A DNA stretch of 64,000 nucleotides from assembly GCF_900113705.1 (NCBI RefSeq), contig NZ_FOQI01000003.1, positions 62,001 through 126,000 on the forward strand, in the 5' to 3' direction. Source of the stretch: Collimonas sp. OK307 (lineage in GTDB: Bacteria > Pseudomonadota > Gammaproteobacteria > Burkholderiales > Burkholderiaceae_D). The notes under the pieces were generated by a model. That model was given only the letters and a program-made list of their open reading frames with translations. It was not told where the DNA came from and did not search any database. Position 1 is the first letter of the stretch. Every line of letters starts with the position of its first letter. The position numbers were made by a program, and so were the translations under genes. Positions 57,427 to 64,000 of this stretch are shown here, one piece after another.

Positions 57427-57454
57427 AAAAAAGCAGCCGCCGGCTGCTTTTTTT
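57427..57454. terminator. Bidirectional Rho-independent terminator
   Basis: AAAAAA, GCAGCC, GCC, GGCTGC, TTTTTTT: a 6-bp GC stem with A and T runs on both sides, so it can end the TM2 transcript rightward and the acyl-CoA dehydrogenase transcript leftward. Confidence 0.88.
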
Positions 57455-57468
57455 ACGTCTGCAAAAAA

Positions 57469-59259
57469 TCAGAACTGATCTTCCGTCAACGCCATCACAC
57501 CGCTACTGCCTTCGACAATCGAGATGCGATATGCGTCGGCCTGAGACAGAATATGGTCGGCAAAGAAGCGCGCCGTACCGATCTTGGCATGATAGAAATT
57601 GCTGTCGCCCGCAGCCGACTGCAGTTTTTGCGTTGCAATCAGCGCAGCGCGGCCAAGCTGCCAGCCGCCCAACACGATGCCGGCCAGCTTCAGGTACGGC
57701 ACGCTACCGGCAAACACGCCTTTGATATCGCTCTTGAGATTATCAACCACGTAGCTAACCACCTGCTCCAGTGCATCGGCGCCGCTGGCCAGTTGCTTGC
57801 CAATGGCGACCAGGTCGGCCGCTCCGCTGCCCGCCAGCTCGGCCTGGGTAGCACGCACCTGGGCAATGATGCCCTTGGCGACAGCGCCGCCATCGCGCAC
57901 AGTCTTGCGGCCGATCAGGTCGTTAGCCTGGATCGCGGTGGTGCCTTCATAAATCGTCAAGATCCGCGCATCGCGATAGAACTGCGCTGCACCGGTTTCT
58001 TCGATAAAGCCCATGCCGCCATGAATCTGCACACCGGTCGACGCCACGTCGATCGACATCTCGGTCGACCAGCCTTTGACGATCGGCACCATGTATTCAT
58101 AGAATGCCTGGTTCGCTTTACGCGTCGCTGCATCGGCGTGATGATGAGCAGCATCGTGAGCAGCCGCGGTGACATACGCCAACGCACGCGCCGCCTCGGT
58201 CTGCGAACGCATGCTCATCAGCATGCGCCGTACATCCGGCTGATGGATAATCGTCACGGCGCCGGCTGAACCGGCCAGGTCACGCGATTGCACGCGGTCT
58301 TTGGCGTAAGCCACTGCTTTTTGATAAGCACGCTCGGCGACGCTGATGCCTTGCAGACCAACTGCAAAACGCGCTGCATTCATCATGATGAACATGTATT
58401 CGAGGCCGCGATTCTCTTCGCCCACCAAGGTACCGACGGCACCGCCGTGGTCGCCGAACTGCAGCACCGCAGTCGGGCTGGCCTTGATGCCGAGCTTGTG
58501 TTCCAGCGAGACGCAATGGACATCGTTGCGTGCACCGGGCGAACCATCCGCATTGACCATGAATTTGGGCACGATGAATAGCGAAATACCCTTCACGCCT
58601 TCCGGCGCATTAGGGGTACGCGCCAACACCAGATGCGCGATATTCTCAGCCATATCGTGCTCACCGTAGGTGATGAAAATCTTGGTGCCGGAAATCTTGT
58701 AAGTGCCATCGCCCTGCGGTACGGCACGGGTACGCACCAGCGCCAGGTCGGAACCGGCTTGCGGCTCGGTCAGATTCATGGTGCCGGTCCATTTGCCGGA
58801 TACCAGGTTTTCCAGGTAAATCCGCTTTTGCTCATCGCTACCGGCAGTCAGCAAGGCTTCGATAGCGCCGTCGCTCAATAGCGGGCACAAAGCAAAAGAC
58901 AGATTGGCCGCATTCAGCATCTCTATGCACGGTGTCGCCACCAGCTTGGGCAAACCCTGGCCGCCAAATTCAACCGGATGCTGCACGCCTTGCCAGCCGG
59001 CTTCCGCAAAGGCCTTGAATGCCTCTTTAAAACCCTTGCTGGTGGTGACTTCGCCATCATGCCAATAGCTGGGCTCCAGATCTCCGCTGCGGTTTAATGG
59101 CGCTACCACTTCACTGCAGAATTTAGCATTCTCTTGCAACACTGCTTCCACGGTTTCCGGTGTCGCGTCTTCGCAACCAGGCAGTGTGCTGACCTGCTCC
59201 AGGCCAGCCAGCTCGTTCAGCACGAACAGCATGTCTTTCAACGGGGCGACATAACTCAT
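57469..59259 (-). CDS. Acyl-CoA dehydrogenase, long (about 600 aa) form
   Basis: 596 residues. Dehydrogenase core: MNLTEPQAGSDLALVRTRAV (about 157-176), GTKIFITYGEHDMAENIAHL, and IHGGMGFIEETGAAQFYRDA. The catalytic Glu is in the MCAD-like place, ILTIYEGTTAIQANDLIGRK. About 150 further residues form the extra C-terminal domain of this subfamily, common in Burkholderiales and Pseudomonas beta-oxidation. Substrate length cannot be read. It lies 155 bp downstream of etfA on the same strand, so the electron acceptor is encoded next door; it also has its own likely promoter at 59324. Confidence 0.93.
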   Translation of the reverse strand: MSYVAPLKDMLFVLNELAGLEQVSTLPGCEDATPETVEAVLQENAKFCSEVVAPLNRSGDLEPSYWHDGEVTTSKGFKEAFKAFAEAGWQGVQHPVEFGGQGLPKLVATPCIEMLNAANLSFALCPLLSDGAIEALLTAGSDEQKRIYLENLVSGKWTGTMNLTEPQAGSDLALVRTRAVPQGDGTYKISGTKIFITYGEHDMAENIAHLVLARTPNAPEGVKGISLFIVPKFMVNADGSPGARNDVHCVSLEHKLGIKASPTAVLQFGDHGGAVGTLVGEENRGLEYMFIMMNAARFAVGLQGISVAERAYQKAVAYAKDRVQSRDLAGSAGAVTIIHQPDVRRMLMSMRSQTEAARALAYVTAAAHDAAHHHADAATRKANQAFYEYMVPIVKGWSTEMSIDVASTGVQIHGGMGFIEETGAAQFYRDARILTIYEGTTAIQANDLIGRKTVRDGGAVAKGIIAQVRATQAELAGSGAADLVAIGKQLASGADALEQVVSYVVDNLKSDIKGVFAGSVPYLKLAGIVLGGWQLGRAALIATQKLQSAAGDSNFYHAKIGTARFFADHILSQADAYRISIVEGSSGVMALTEDQF

Positions 59260-59323
59260 GTGTTACTCCAAAAAATTGGGCGGCACCGCAGAGCCTGACT
59301 CTGCCAGCACCCGCAATACCACC

Positions 59324-59353
59324 CGTATACTTTTTACTTTCTATTTTTAACAA
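59324..59353 (-). promoter_or_regulatory. Candidate sigma-70 promoter of the long acyl-CoA dehydrogenase gene
   Basis: On the minus strand TTGTTA (59348-59353), 18 bp, then TATACG (59324-59329). The start codon lies 65 bp further on. It would allow the dehydrogenase to be made independently of etfBA. Confidence 0.4.
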
Positions 59354-59414
59354 AACGCTGAAAGGCCTTGCTTCAAAAGCTGAGCTCCCAACGTCCTGCA
59401 AAACGCCCGTCGGC

Positions 59415-60344
59415 TTAACCCAGTTCGGCCACCAGTTGCGGCACGATCTCAAACAAGTCGCCAACAATACCGTAGTCGGCGACCGAGAAAATCGGCGCTT
59501 CTTCATCCTTGTTGATGGCGACGATGACCTTGGAATCTTTCATCCCGGCCAAATGCTGGATCGCGCCCGAAATACCGACGGCGATATACAGCTGCGGCGC
59601 GACGATCTTGCCGGTTTGTCCGACTTGCCAGTCGTTCGGCACGAAGCCCGCGTCCACCGCAGCGCGCGAGGCGCCCATTGCAGCACCCAGCTTGTCAGCC
59701 AGCGGCTCCAGGATCTTGAAGTTTTCAGCGGAACCCATGCCGCGCCCGCCCGATACGATGATCTTGGCTGCCGTCAGCTCAGGACGATCCGATTTGGCCA
59801 GCTCGCGCGAGACAAATGCGGATTTGCCGAAGTCGGCTGCGGCCGCGATATTTTCCACGGCGGCAGAACCGCCGCCGCCAGCAGCGTCAAAACCGGTAGT
59901 GCGAACGGTGATGACCTTGGTAGCGTCGCTCGATTGCACGGTGGCGATGGCGTTACCGGCATAGATCGGACGCTCGAATGTATCCGGGCTGTCGACCTTG
60001 GTGATTTCGGAAATCTGGCCGACGTCCAGTTTGGCGGCGACGCGCGGCAAGATGTTTTTACCGTAAGCGGTTGCCGGCGCCAGGATGTGGCTGTAGGCGG
60101 AAGCCAGCGCCAGCACTTGCTCGGTGACGTTTTCTGCCAGGCCATCGGCAAAGTAAGCTGCATCGGCGACCAGTACTTTGGTCACGCCGGCGGCTTGCGC
60201 GGCGGCTTGGGCGGCGGCGCCGCAGTTGCTGCCGGCGACCAGTACGTGGACTTCGCCGCCGCATTGGCTGGCGGCGGTAATGGTATTGAGGGTGCTGCCT
60301 TTTAATGAGGCGTTATCGTGTTCAGCAATGACGAGGGCTGTCAT
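59415..60344 (-). CDS. etfA: Electron transfer flavoprotein alpha subunit
   Basis: 309 residues starting [20 protein letters not shown] at 60344 (GGAG upstream). The C-terminal FAD-binding half has [40 protein letters not shown] and [20 protein letters not shown]. With EtfB it accepts electrons from acyl-CoA dehydrogenases and hands them to ETF-ubiquinone oxidoreductase. 117 bp after etfB, with a hairpin between. Confidence 0.96.
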   Translation of the reverse strand: MTALVIAEHDNASLKGSTLNTITAASQCGGEVHVLVAGSNCGAAAQAAAQAAGVTKVLVADAAYFADGLAENVTEQVLALASAYSHILAPATAYGKNILPRVAAKLDVGQISEITKVDSPDTFERPIYAGNAIATVQSSDATKVITVRTTGFDAAGGGGSAAVENIAAAADFGKSAFVSRELAKSDRPELTAAKIIVSGGRGMGSAENFKILEPLADKLGAAMGASRAAVDAGFVPNDWQVGQTGKIVAPQLYIAVGISGAIQHLAGMKDSKVIVAINKDEEAPIFSVADYGIVGDLFEIVPQLVAELG

Positions 60345-60429
60345 GTCGGCTCCAGAGTTATGTACGCTCGCCTGCATCCTTATCGTGATACGGCGCTGCG
60401 CTTGTTTCTTGAATAGGTTGTGTAGTTCG

Positions 60430-60465
60430 GTAAGCTAAATCGGTTTTTAAGCCGATCCCGCTTAC
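60430..60465 (-). promoter_or_regulatory. Intercistronic hairpin at the etfB stop codon
   Basis: GTAAGC/GCTTAC outer arms and ATCGG/CCGAT inner arms, each pair separated by 3 nt, form a two-part stem whose first base is next to the etfB TAA. No U-run. It may stabilise the etfB mRNA 3' end or tune etfB:etfA ratio. Confidence 0.5.
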
Positions 60466-61214
60466 AGTACCTTGGCTTCGTTCTTCAGCTTGGCGACCAG
60501 GGTAGCGACGTCAGGCACCTTGATGCCGGCGCTGCGCTTGGCTGGTTCCACCACTTTCAGCGTCTTCAGGCGCGGTTCGACATCCACACCCAGATCGGCC
60601 GGCTTGAACACATCCAGAGTCTTCTTCTTGGCCTTCATGATGTTCGGCAGCGTCACGTAGCGCGGCTCGTTCAGGCGCAAATCGGTGGTGATGATGGCTG
60701 GCAGTGTCAGGGCGATGGTTTCCAGGCCGCCGTCGACTTCACGCGTAACGGTAACCTTGCCGTCTTCCAGCACCACCTTGGATGCAAAGGTGGCTTGTGG
60801 CCAGCCCAGCAGCGCAGCCAGCATCTGGCCGGTCTGGTTGCAATCGTCGTCGATCGCTTGCTTACCCAGGATGATCAGCTGCGGTTGCTCTTTGTCAGCC
60901 ACGGCTTTCAACAACTTGGCCACCGCCAGCGGTTGCAGATCGGTGTCGCCGGTATCGACCAGCACGCCGCGGTCGGCGCCAATCGCCATCGCCGTGCGTA
61001 GCGTTTCCTGGCATTGCGTAACACCGCAGGAAATCGCGATCACTTCCGTCACCTTGCCGCCCTCTTTCAGGCGCGTGGCTTCTTCCACCGCGATTTCATC
61101 AAACGGATTCATTGACATCTTGACGTTCGCAATATCTACACCGCTGCCGTCCGATTTAACCCGCACCTTGACGTTGTAGTCGACGACACGCTTGACTGGT
61201 ACTAATACTTTCAT
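60462..61214 (-). CDS. etfB: Electron transfer flavoprotein beta subunit
   Basis: 250 residues. It opens [20 protein letters not shown] and has [20 protein letters not shown] (here [10 protein letters not shown]), [20 protein letters not shown] and the AMP-site region [20 protein letters not shown], all standard. Forms the heterodimer with EtfA; AMP is bound structurally. First gene of etfBA; its leader holds two tandem 10-bp palindromes. Confidence 0.96.
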   Translation of the reverse strand: MKVLVPVKRVVDYNVKVRVKSDGSGVDIANVKMSMNPFDEIAVEEATRLKEGGKVTEVIAISCGVTQCQETLRTAMAIGADRGVLVDTGDTDLQPLAVAKLLKAVADKEQPQLIILGKQAIDDDCNQTGQMLAALLGWPQATFASKVVLEDGKVTVTREVDGGLETIALTLPAIITTDLRLNEPRYVTLPNIMKAKKKTLDVFKPADLGVDVEPRLKTLKVVEPAKRSAGIKVPDVATLVAKLKNEAKVL

Positions 61215-61259
61215 CGGTATGCCTTTTTATTGAAATAAAAAAATCTGGGTTGATGCGGG

Positions 61260-61279
61260 TTGACGTCAATTGACGTTAA
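61260..61279. promoter_or_regulatory. Tandem 10-bp palindromes upstream of etfB
   Basis: TTGACGTCAA (61260-61269) is directly followed by TTGACGTTAA (61270-61279). Together they contain the perfect 14-bp palindrome ACGTCAATTGACGT. Centre-to-centre spacing is 10 bp, one helical turn, 46 bp upstream of the etfB ATG. Good candidate for a dimeric regulator binding cooperatively. Confidence 0.5.
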
Positions 61280-61597
61280 CGTAAATCTTAATTAGGAATT
61301 ATAAGAGAGAATTCAGTCCGACGCTGAAATTTAGCACGATCGTTCTATTAAATCTTAGAGCAAACGGACTAATCGCACCAGTTTTTTGTAAAACAAAATA
61401 GGTTTAATGTGATTTATGCAATGGAAATGCGCTGCGCCGACCTGAAACGGAAGACAGAAAGGGATAAAACCGAGGTATTGCGCGACCAGCAGGACGCTGG
61501 TTGCGGCACGAATTGACGATAAAAACGGTGCTGGGTAAAAATCTGCTGCGGAGACTACGATAAAAGGCTGACTGTAGGCCAACGCCCATTTACTTTC
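61280..61597. other. Intergenic region upstream of etfBA
   Basis: No gene supported. An ACGATCGT palindrome lies near 61338. A 75-codon minus-strand frame at 61355-61582 has no ribosome site and no protein-like composition. Promoters for etfBA on the minus strand should be here. Confidence 0.4.
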
Positions 61598-61825
61598 TTA
61601 CTTACGCTTCATGAAGAAAATAAATTCCCTGTTTTCTTCGCTCTGCTCCAGCAAATCATTACCTGTCTGCTTCGCGAACGCCTGAAAATCGCGCACCGAA
61701 CCAGAGTCAGTCGCCATCACACGTAGCACTTCGCCGCTCAGCATGTCTGCCAACGCCTTCTTGGTTTTCAAAATCGGCAGTGGGCAATGCAAACCGCGTG
61801 CGTCGAGTTCTTTATTAAATTCCAT
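61598..61825 (-). CDS. TusA/SirA-family sulfurtransferase
   Basis: 75 residues starting at 61825 (GAAGTGG upstream). The family motif CPxP occurs as ARGLHCPLPILKTKKALADM with the persulfide Cys at 14. Two-layer alpha/beta proteins of this type relay sulfur for tRNA thiolation, molybdenum cofactor or other sulfur pathways. The partners TusBCD are not in view, so true TusA function is not certain. Ends in a basic FFMKRK tail. Confidence 0.87.
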   Translation of the reverse strand: MEFNKELDARGLHCPLPILKTKKALADMLSGEVLRVMATDSGSVRDFQAFAKQTGNDLLEQSEENREFIFFMKRK

Positions 61826-62085
61826 AACCACTTCGTATATAAAGATTTTTAACATTTGATGCTATTTATCGATTCTACTCCAAACGCAGACGCCTTTGAC
61901 GCGTCGCAGCAAACCATCCATCATTTTTACAACAACAGTGCCATAAATAAATATGTCTTTAATGCAATTAATATTGCTATTCGCGTGCTAACATTCATTC
62001 ATAAAATAACAACATGTAACAGACGCAATCGCCAGGGATAACGCCGCCCCATGGCAACCAATGGCGAACCATTCTGAGGAACAGC

Positions 62086-63441
62086 ATGCGGGACAGTCTT
62101 AGCGAAAAACCTTTCAGCAACGTTACGCCGTTCTGGCAACGCTTACCTCAATTCTTCTTGTATCCAATGCAGCAGCAGCTGATCTGGCGTCCGGTGCTTT
62201 ATGCGCTGGTTGGCAGCGGTTTATGGGTATTGGGCAGGAGTGGCGACGACGACGGATTCTCTCCTGTCATTCTAATCGTTGCGGTACTGGTCGGCATTGG
62301 TCTCTCCATCGACCTGATGCGTCAGGCATTCCGGATCCTGGAGCAAACCTCGCTTGGCAATTTGCGCTACGCCGATTTCGACGAGCCGGACGACATGCAC
62401 AAGATGACGCCCTACAAGCTCTATTTCGTGATGCTGGTGCAAGGCTTTTTCATCGCCATCATGGCCGACATCCATCCGTTTCTCGGGCTGCTGGGAAGCG
62501 CCGTAGTCAATCTGATGCTGCCGGCCAGCATCATGGTGCTGGGACATACCCATAGCTTTAGCGACGCCATCAATCCATTCAACGTGTTCAAGATGATCAA
62601 GGCCTGCGGCTGGCCTTATCTGGCGCTATGGGCGTTCGGATTCATATTGAGCCAGTGCGCACCGGTTACCGTCATGCTGTTCCTGGGGAAAGTGCCGATC
62701 ACCCTGCTGATCGCCTTGAGCATTTTCGCTTGCGCCTATTTCACTTTGGTCGGTTTCAATTTGATGGGTTACACGATGTACCAGTACCATCAGGAGATCG
62801 GCTACTCGCCGGATCGCAATTTTGAAATCAACGCACTCGCCAGCAGCCGCCAAAACCGCCCTCTCAGCGACGATGAAATCCTGGCGCAGCAAATCGGTAC
62901 GCTGGTGCGCGACGGCGACATCAACATGGCGATAGAAATGGTGTGGGAAGAATTGCGCTACGACCAGTTCAACGCGCAACTGTCGGGCCACTACGCCAAA
63001 CTGCTGATGCTCAAGGGCGACAAGAGCAAGCAGCTGGAATATGCGCCACGTCATCTGTTTGCACTGGCCCGCTCGGGCAAAAGCGGCCGGATCGGCGATA
63101 GCTGGCGGCAAGCGCGCCTGCTTGATCCGGAATTCAAGATCGACAATCCCGATCACGTATTGGAAATTGCAGCAGCCGCTGCTTCCGTACGCGAACATCA
63201 GATTGCATTGGAGATCGTCTCCGGTTTCCACAAGCGCGCAGCGCATCATAAAGATGTGCCGGCGGCGCTGGTCCTGGCCGGCAAGCTGCTATCCGATCAC
63301 CTGCGCCAGGATACCCGCGCCTTGTCGTTGTTCAACCATGTGATTGCACAATGGCCAACCAACCCGGCGGCCAGCGAAGCCCAACAATACAAAGATGTAA
63401 TCGAACGCCTGATGCAGGGCCAAGGCGCCGCGCAAACCTGA
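62086..63441 (+). CDS. Uncharacterised membrane protein with helical repeat C-domain
   Basis: 451 residues. I do not recognise a named family. Residues 30-235 hold about six transmembrane helices (for example FSPVILIVAVLVGIGLSIDL and ITLLIALSIFACAYFTLVGF). Residues 250-445 are soluble and look like TPR-type helical repeats (LVRDGDINMAIEMVWEELRY, LNAQLSGH-like pairs, ALSLFNHVIAQWPTNPAASE). A conserved-looking YSPDRNFEINALA joins the halves. It converges, 13 bp apart, with another partial protein of similar helical-repeat style, so the two may act together. Confidence 0.8.
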   Translation: MRDSLSEKPFSNVTPFWQRLPQFFLYPMQQQLIWRPVLYALVGSGLWVLGRSGDDDGFSPVILIVAVLVGIGLSIDLMRQAFRILEQTSLGNLRYADFDEPDDMHKMTPYKLYFVMLVQGFFIAIMADIHPFLGLLGSAVVNLMLPASIMVLGHTHSFSDAINPFNVFKMIKACGWPYLALWAFGFILSQCAPVTVMLFLGKVPITLLIALSIFACAYFTLVGFNLMGYTMYQYHQEIGYSPDRNFEINALASSRQNRPLSDDEILAQQIGTLVRDGDINMAIEMVWEELRYDQFNAQLSGHYAKLLMLKGDKSKQLEYAPRHLFALARSGKSGRIGDSWRQARLLDPEFKIDNPDHVLEIAAAAASVREHQIALEIVSGFHKRAAHHKDVPAALVLAGKLLSDHLRQDTRALSLFNHVIAQWPTNPAASEAQQYKDVIERLMQGQGAAQT

Positions 63442-63454
63442 TCACCAATTAGTA

Positions 63455-64000
63455 TTAATAACGATTACCGGGACTGGTTGCCAGGCGGCTTTCTTCGCTC
63501 ATTGGAAATTGCTGCAACAGCAATTTCTGATAATGCTGCGCTTTGTCGTGTATGCCCGCCGCCATGAAGCCCCTGGCCACGACCTGCACCAGTTGCGGCA
63601 ATTGCTGATGCTGGCGCGCAGTCACCATCAATATCTGCAAGATGGCTGCTGCAGTTTGCGGCTGGCCGTTCAATGCAAATCTCTTGGCGGCCGCCAGCGA
63701 TTGGTCGCTGCTTAGCTGCGGCCGCGGTTCGGCTCTTGCCACATAATCCAGGTAGACCTGATGAATTTTATCTTCGGCCAGGCTGCCTTTTGGCAAGCGC
63801 AACAACATCTCTGCTGTCTTGTGGAAAATCGGCGCAGCCGGCGTTTCTTTCGACAGATTGAATAATTGCAGCAGCCAATCCGGTTTAGGCGTTTTCCGTT
63901 GCTCCAGGGTTTTGCTCACCAGGCTGCTGAAGTCGCGCCGGGCACGCGTGAAATCCAGGCGGCTGAGGGCTGAATACGCACTCTGCTGCAAGTTACGCAA
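63455..64000 (-). CDS. Uncharacterised helical-repeat protein, 5' end outside window
   Basis: 181 residues are visible; the frame is open at the window edge, so the N-terminus is missing. It is all-helical, with repeat-like phrases (SLAAAKRFALNGQPQTAAAI, ARGFMAAGIHDKAQHYQKLL, LLQQFPMSEESR). The end resembles the C-terminal solenoid of the neighbour at 62086, suggesting the missing part may be a similar membrane domain. No enzymatic motif. Confidence 0.7.
   Translation of the reverse strand: MRNLQQSAYSALSRLDFTRARRDFSSLVSKTLEQRKTPKPDWLLQLFNLSKETPAAPIFHKTAEMLLRLPKGSLAEDKIHQVYLDYVARAEPRPQLSSDQSLAAAKRFALNGQPQTAAAILQILMVTARQHQQLPQLVQVVARGFMAAGIHDKAQHYQKLLLQQFPMSEESRLATSPGNRY

Noticed and set aside
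61355-61582. 75-codon minus-strand open frame upstream of etfB
   Set aside because: No ribosome site, no recognisable fold, overlaps probable promoter sequence.
1-64000. Search for CRISPR arrays, prophage, transposases, tRNA and rRNA
   Set aside because: No array-like spaced repeats, no phage or transposase proteins, no tRNA cloverleaf noticed by eye; a tRNAscan run would settle the last point.

Overview
The window is a chromosomal stretch of a Gram-negative betaproteobacterium. High GC, the order rpsP-rimM-trmD-rplS followed by a CoA pyrophosphatase, a CobD/CbiB-like protein and a DUF3579 protein, and many Burkholderiales-type proteins point to Oxalobacteraceae, most like Collimonas. The genus is an inference from protein style, not a search result. 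I see no prophage, insertion sequence, CRISPR array, tRNA or rRNA; this is mostly ordinary core and lineage-specific chromosome.

Layout. 1-5633: fatty-acid oxidation. A FadB/FadJ-type bifunctional enzyme enters from the left edge and converges on a leftward operon of acyl-CoA dehydrogenase, MFE-2-like SDR, AMACR-like racemase and SCP2 protein, together resembling a peroxisomal branched-chain beta-oxidation set. 5988-10319: ugpB-ugpA-ugpE-ugpC glycerol-3-phosphate ABC importer behind a probable Pho box. 10365-14984: periplasmic Ntn-hydrolase (penicillin acylase family), a small hypothetical protein, a diiron ferritin-like protein and an amidohydrolase. 15195-21531: a TctDE-like two-component pair, a porin, a PAP2 phosphatase and a QseBC/PmrAB-like pair. 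21591-24020: a second class III CoA-transferase with a hexanucleotide repeat upstream, then two small envelope proteins.

24192-37277: an envelope-stress and efflux locus. It holds an OmpR-type regulator with its kinase, a divergent Spy/CpxP-like chaperone, and mdtA-mdtB-mdtC with a NodT-type outer-membrane lipoprotein. Two large hairpin-forming repeats sit in it. 37331-41211: a half-size EamA transporter, a fused pabB-pabC, and a DHA2 multidrug transporter. 41247-47078: tamB/tamA. 47327-53264: fumC, a CHASE-PAS-GGDEF-EAL protein, a DUF3579 protein and a CobD/CbiB-like membrane protein. 53469-56593: CoA pyrophosphatase and the rplS-trmD-rimM-rpsP operon. 56977-61825: a TM2 protein, a long acyl-CoA dehydrogenase, etfA/etfB, and a TusA-like protein. 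62086-64000: two convergent uncharacterised proteins, one cut by the window edge.

How it fits together: the acyl-CoA dehydrogenases at 4494-5633 and 57469-59259 need the electron-transfer flavoprotein encoded at 59415-61214. The efflux pump, outer-membrane channel, periplasmic chaperone and two-component pair form a self-contained envelope-stress response like the E. coli Bae regulon. The most interesting material outside genes is a set of intergenic palindromes: a 32-bp perfect inverted repeat, a mosaic hairpin element, and four copies of a GGGTGGGCA-type hairpin.
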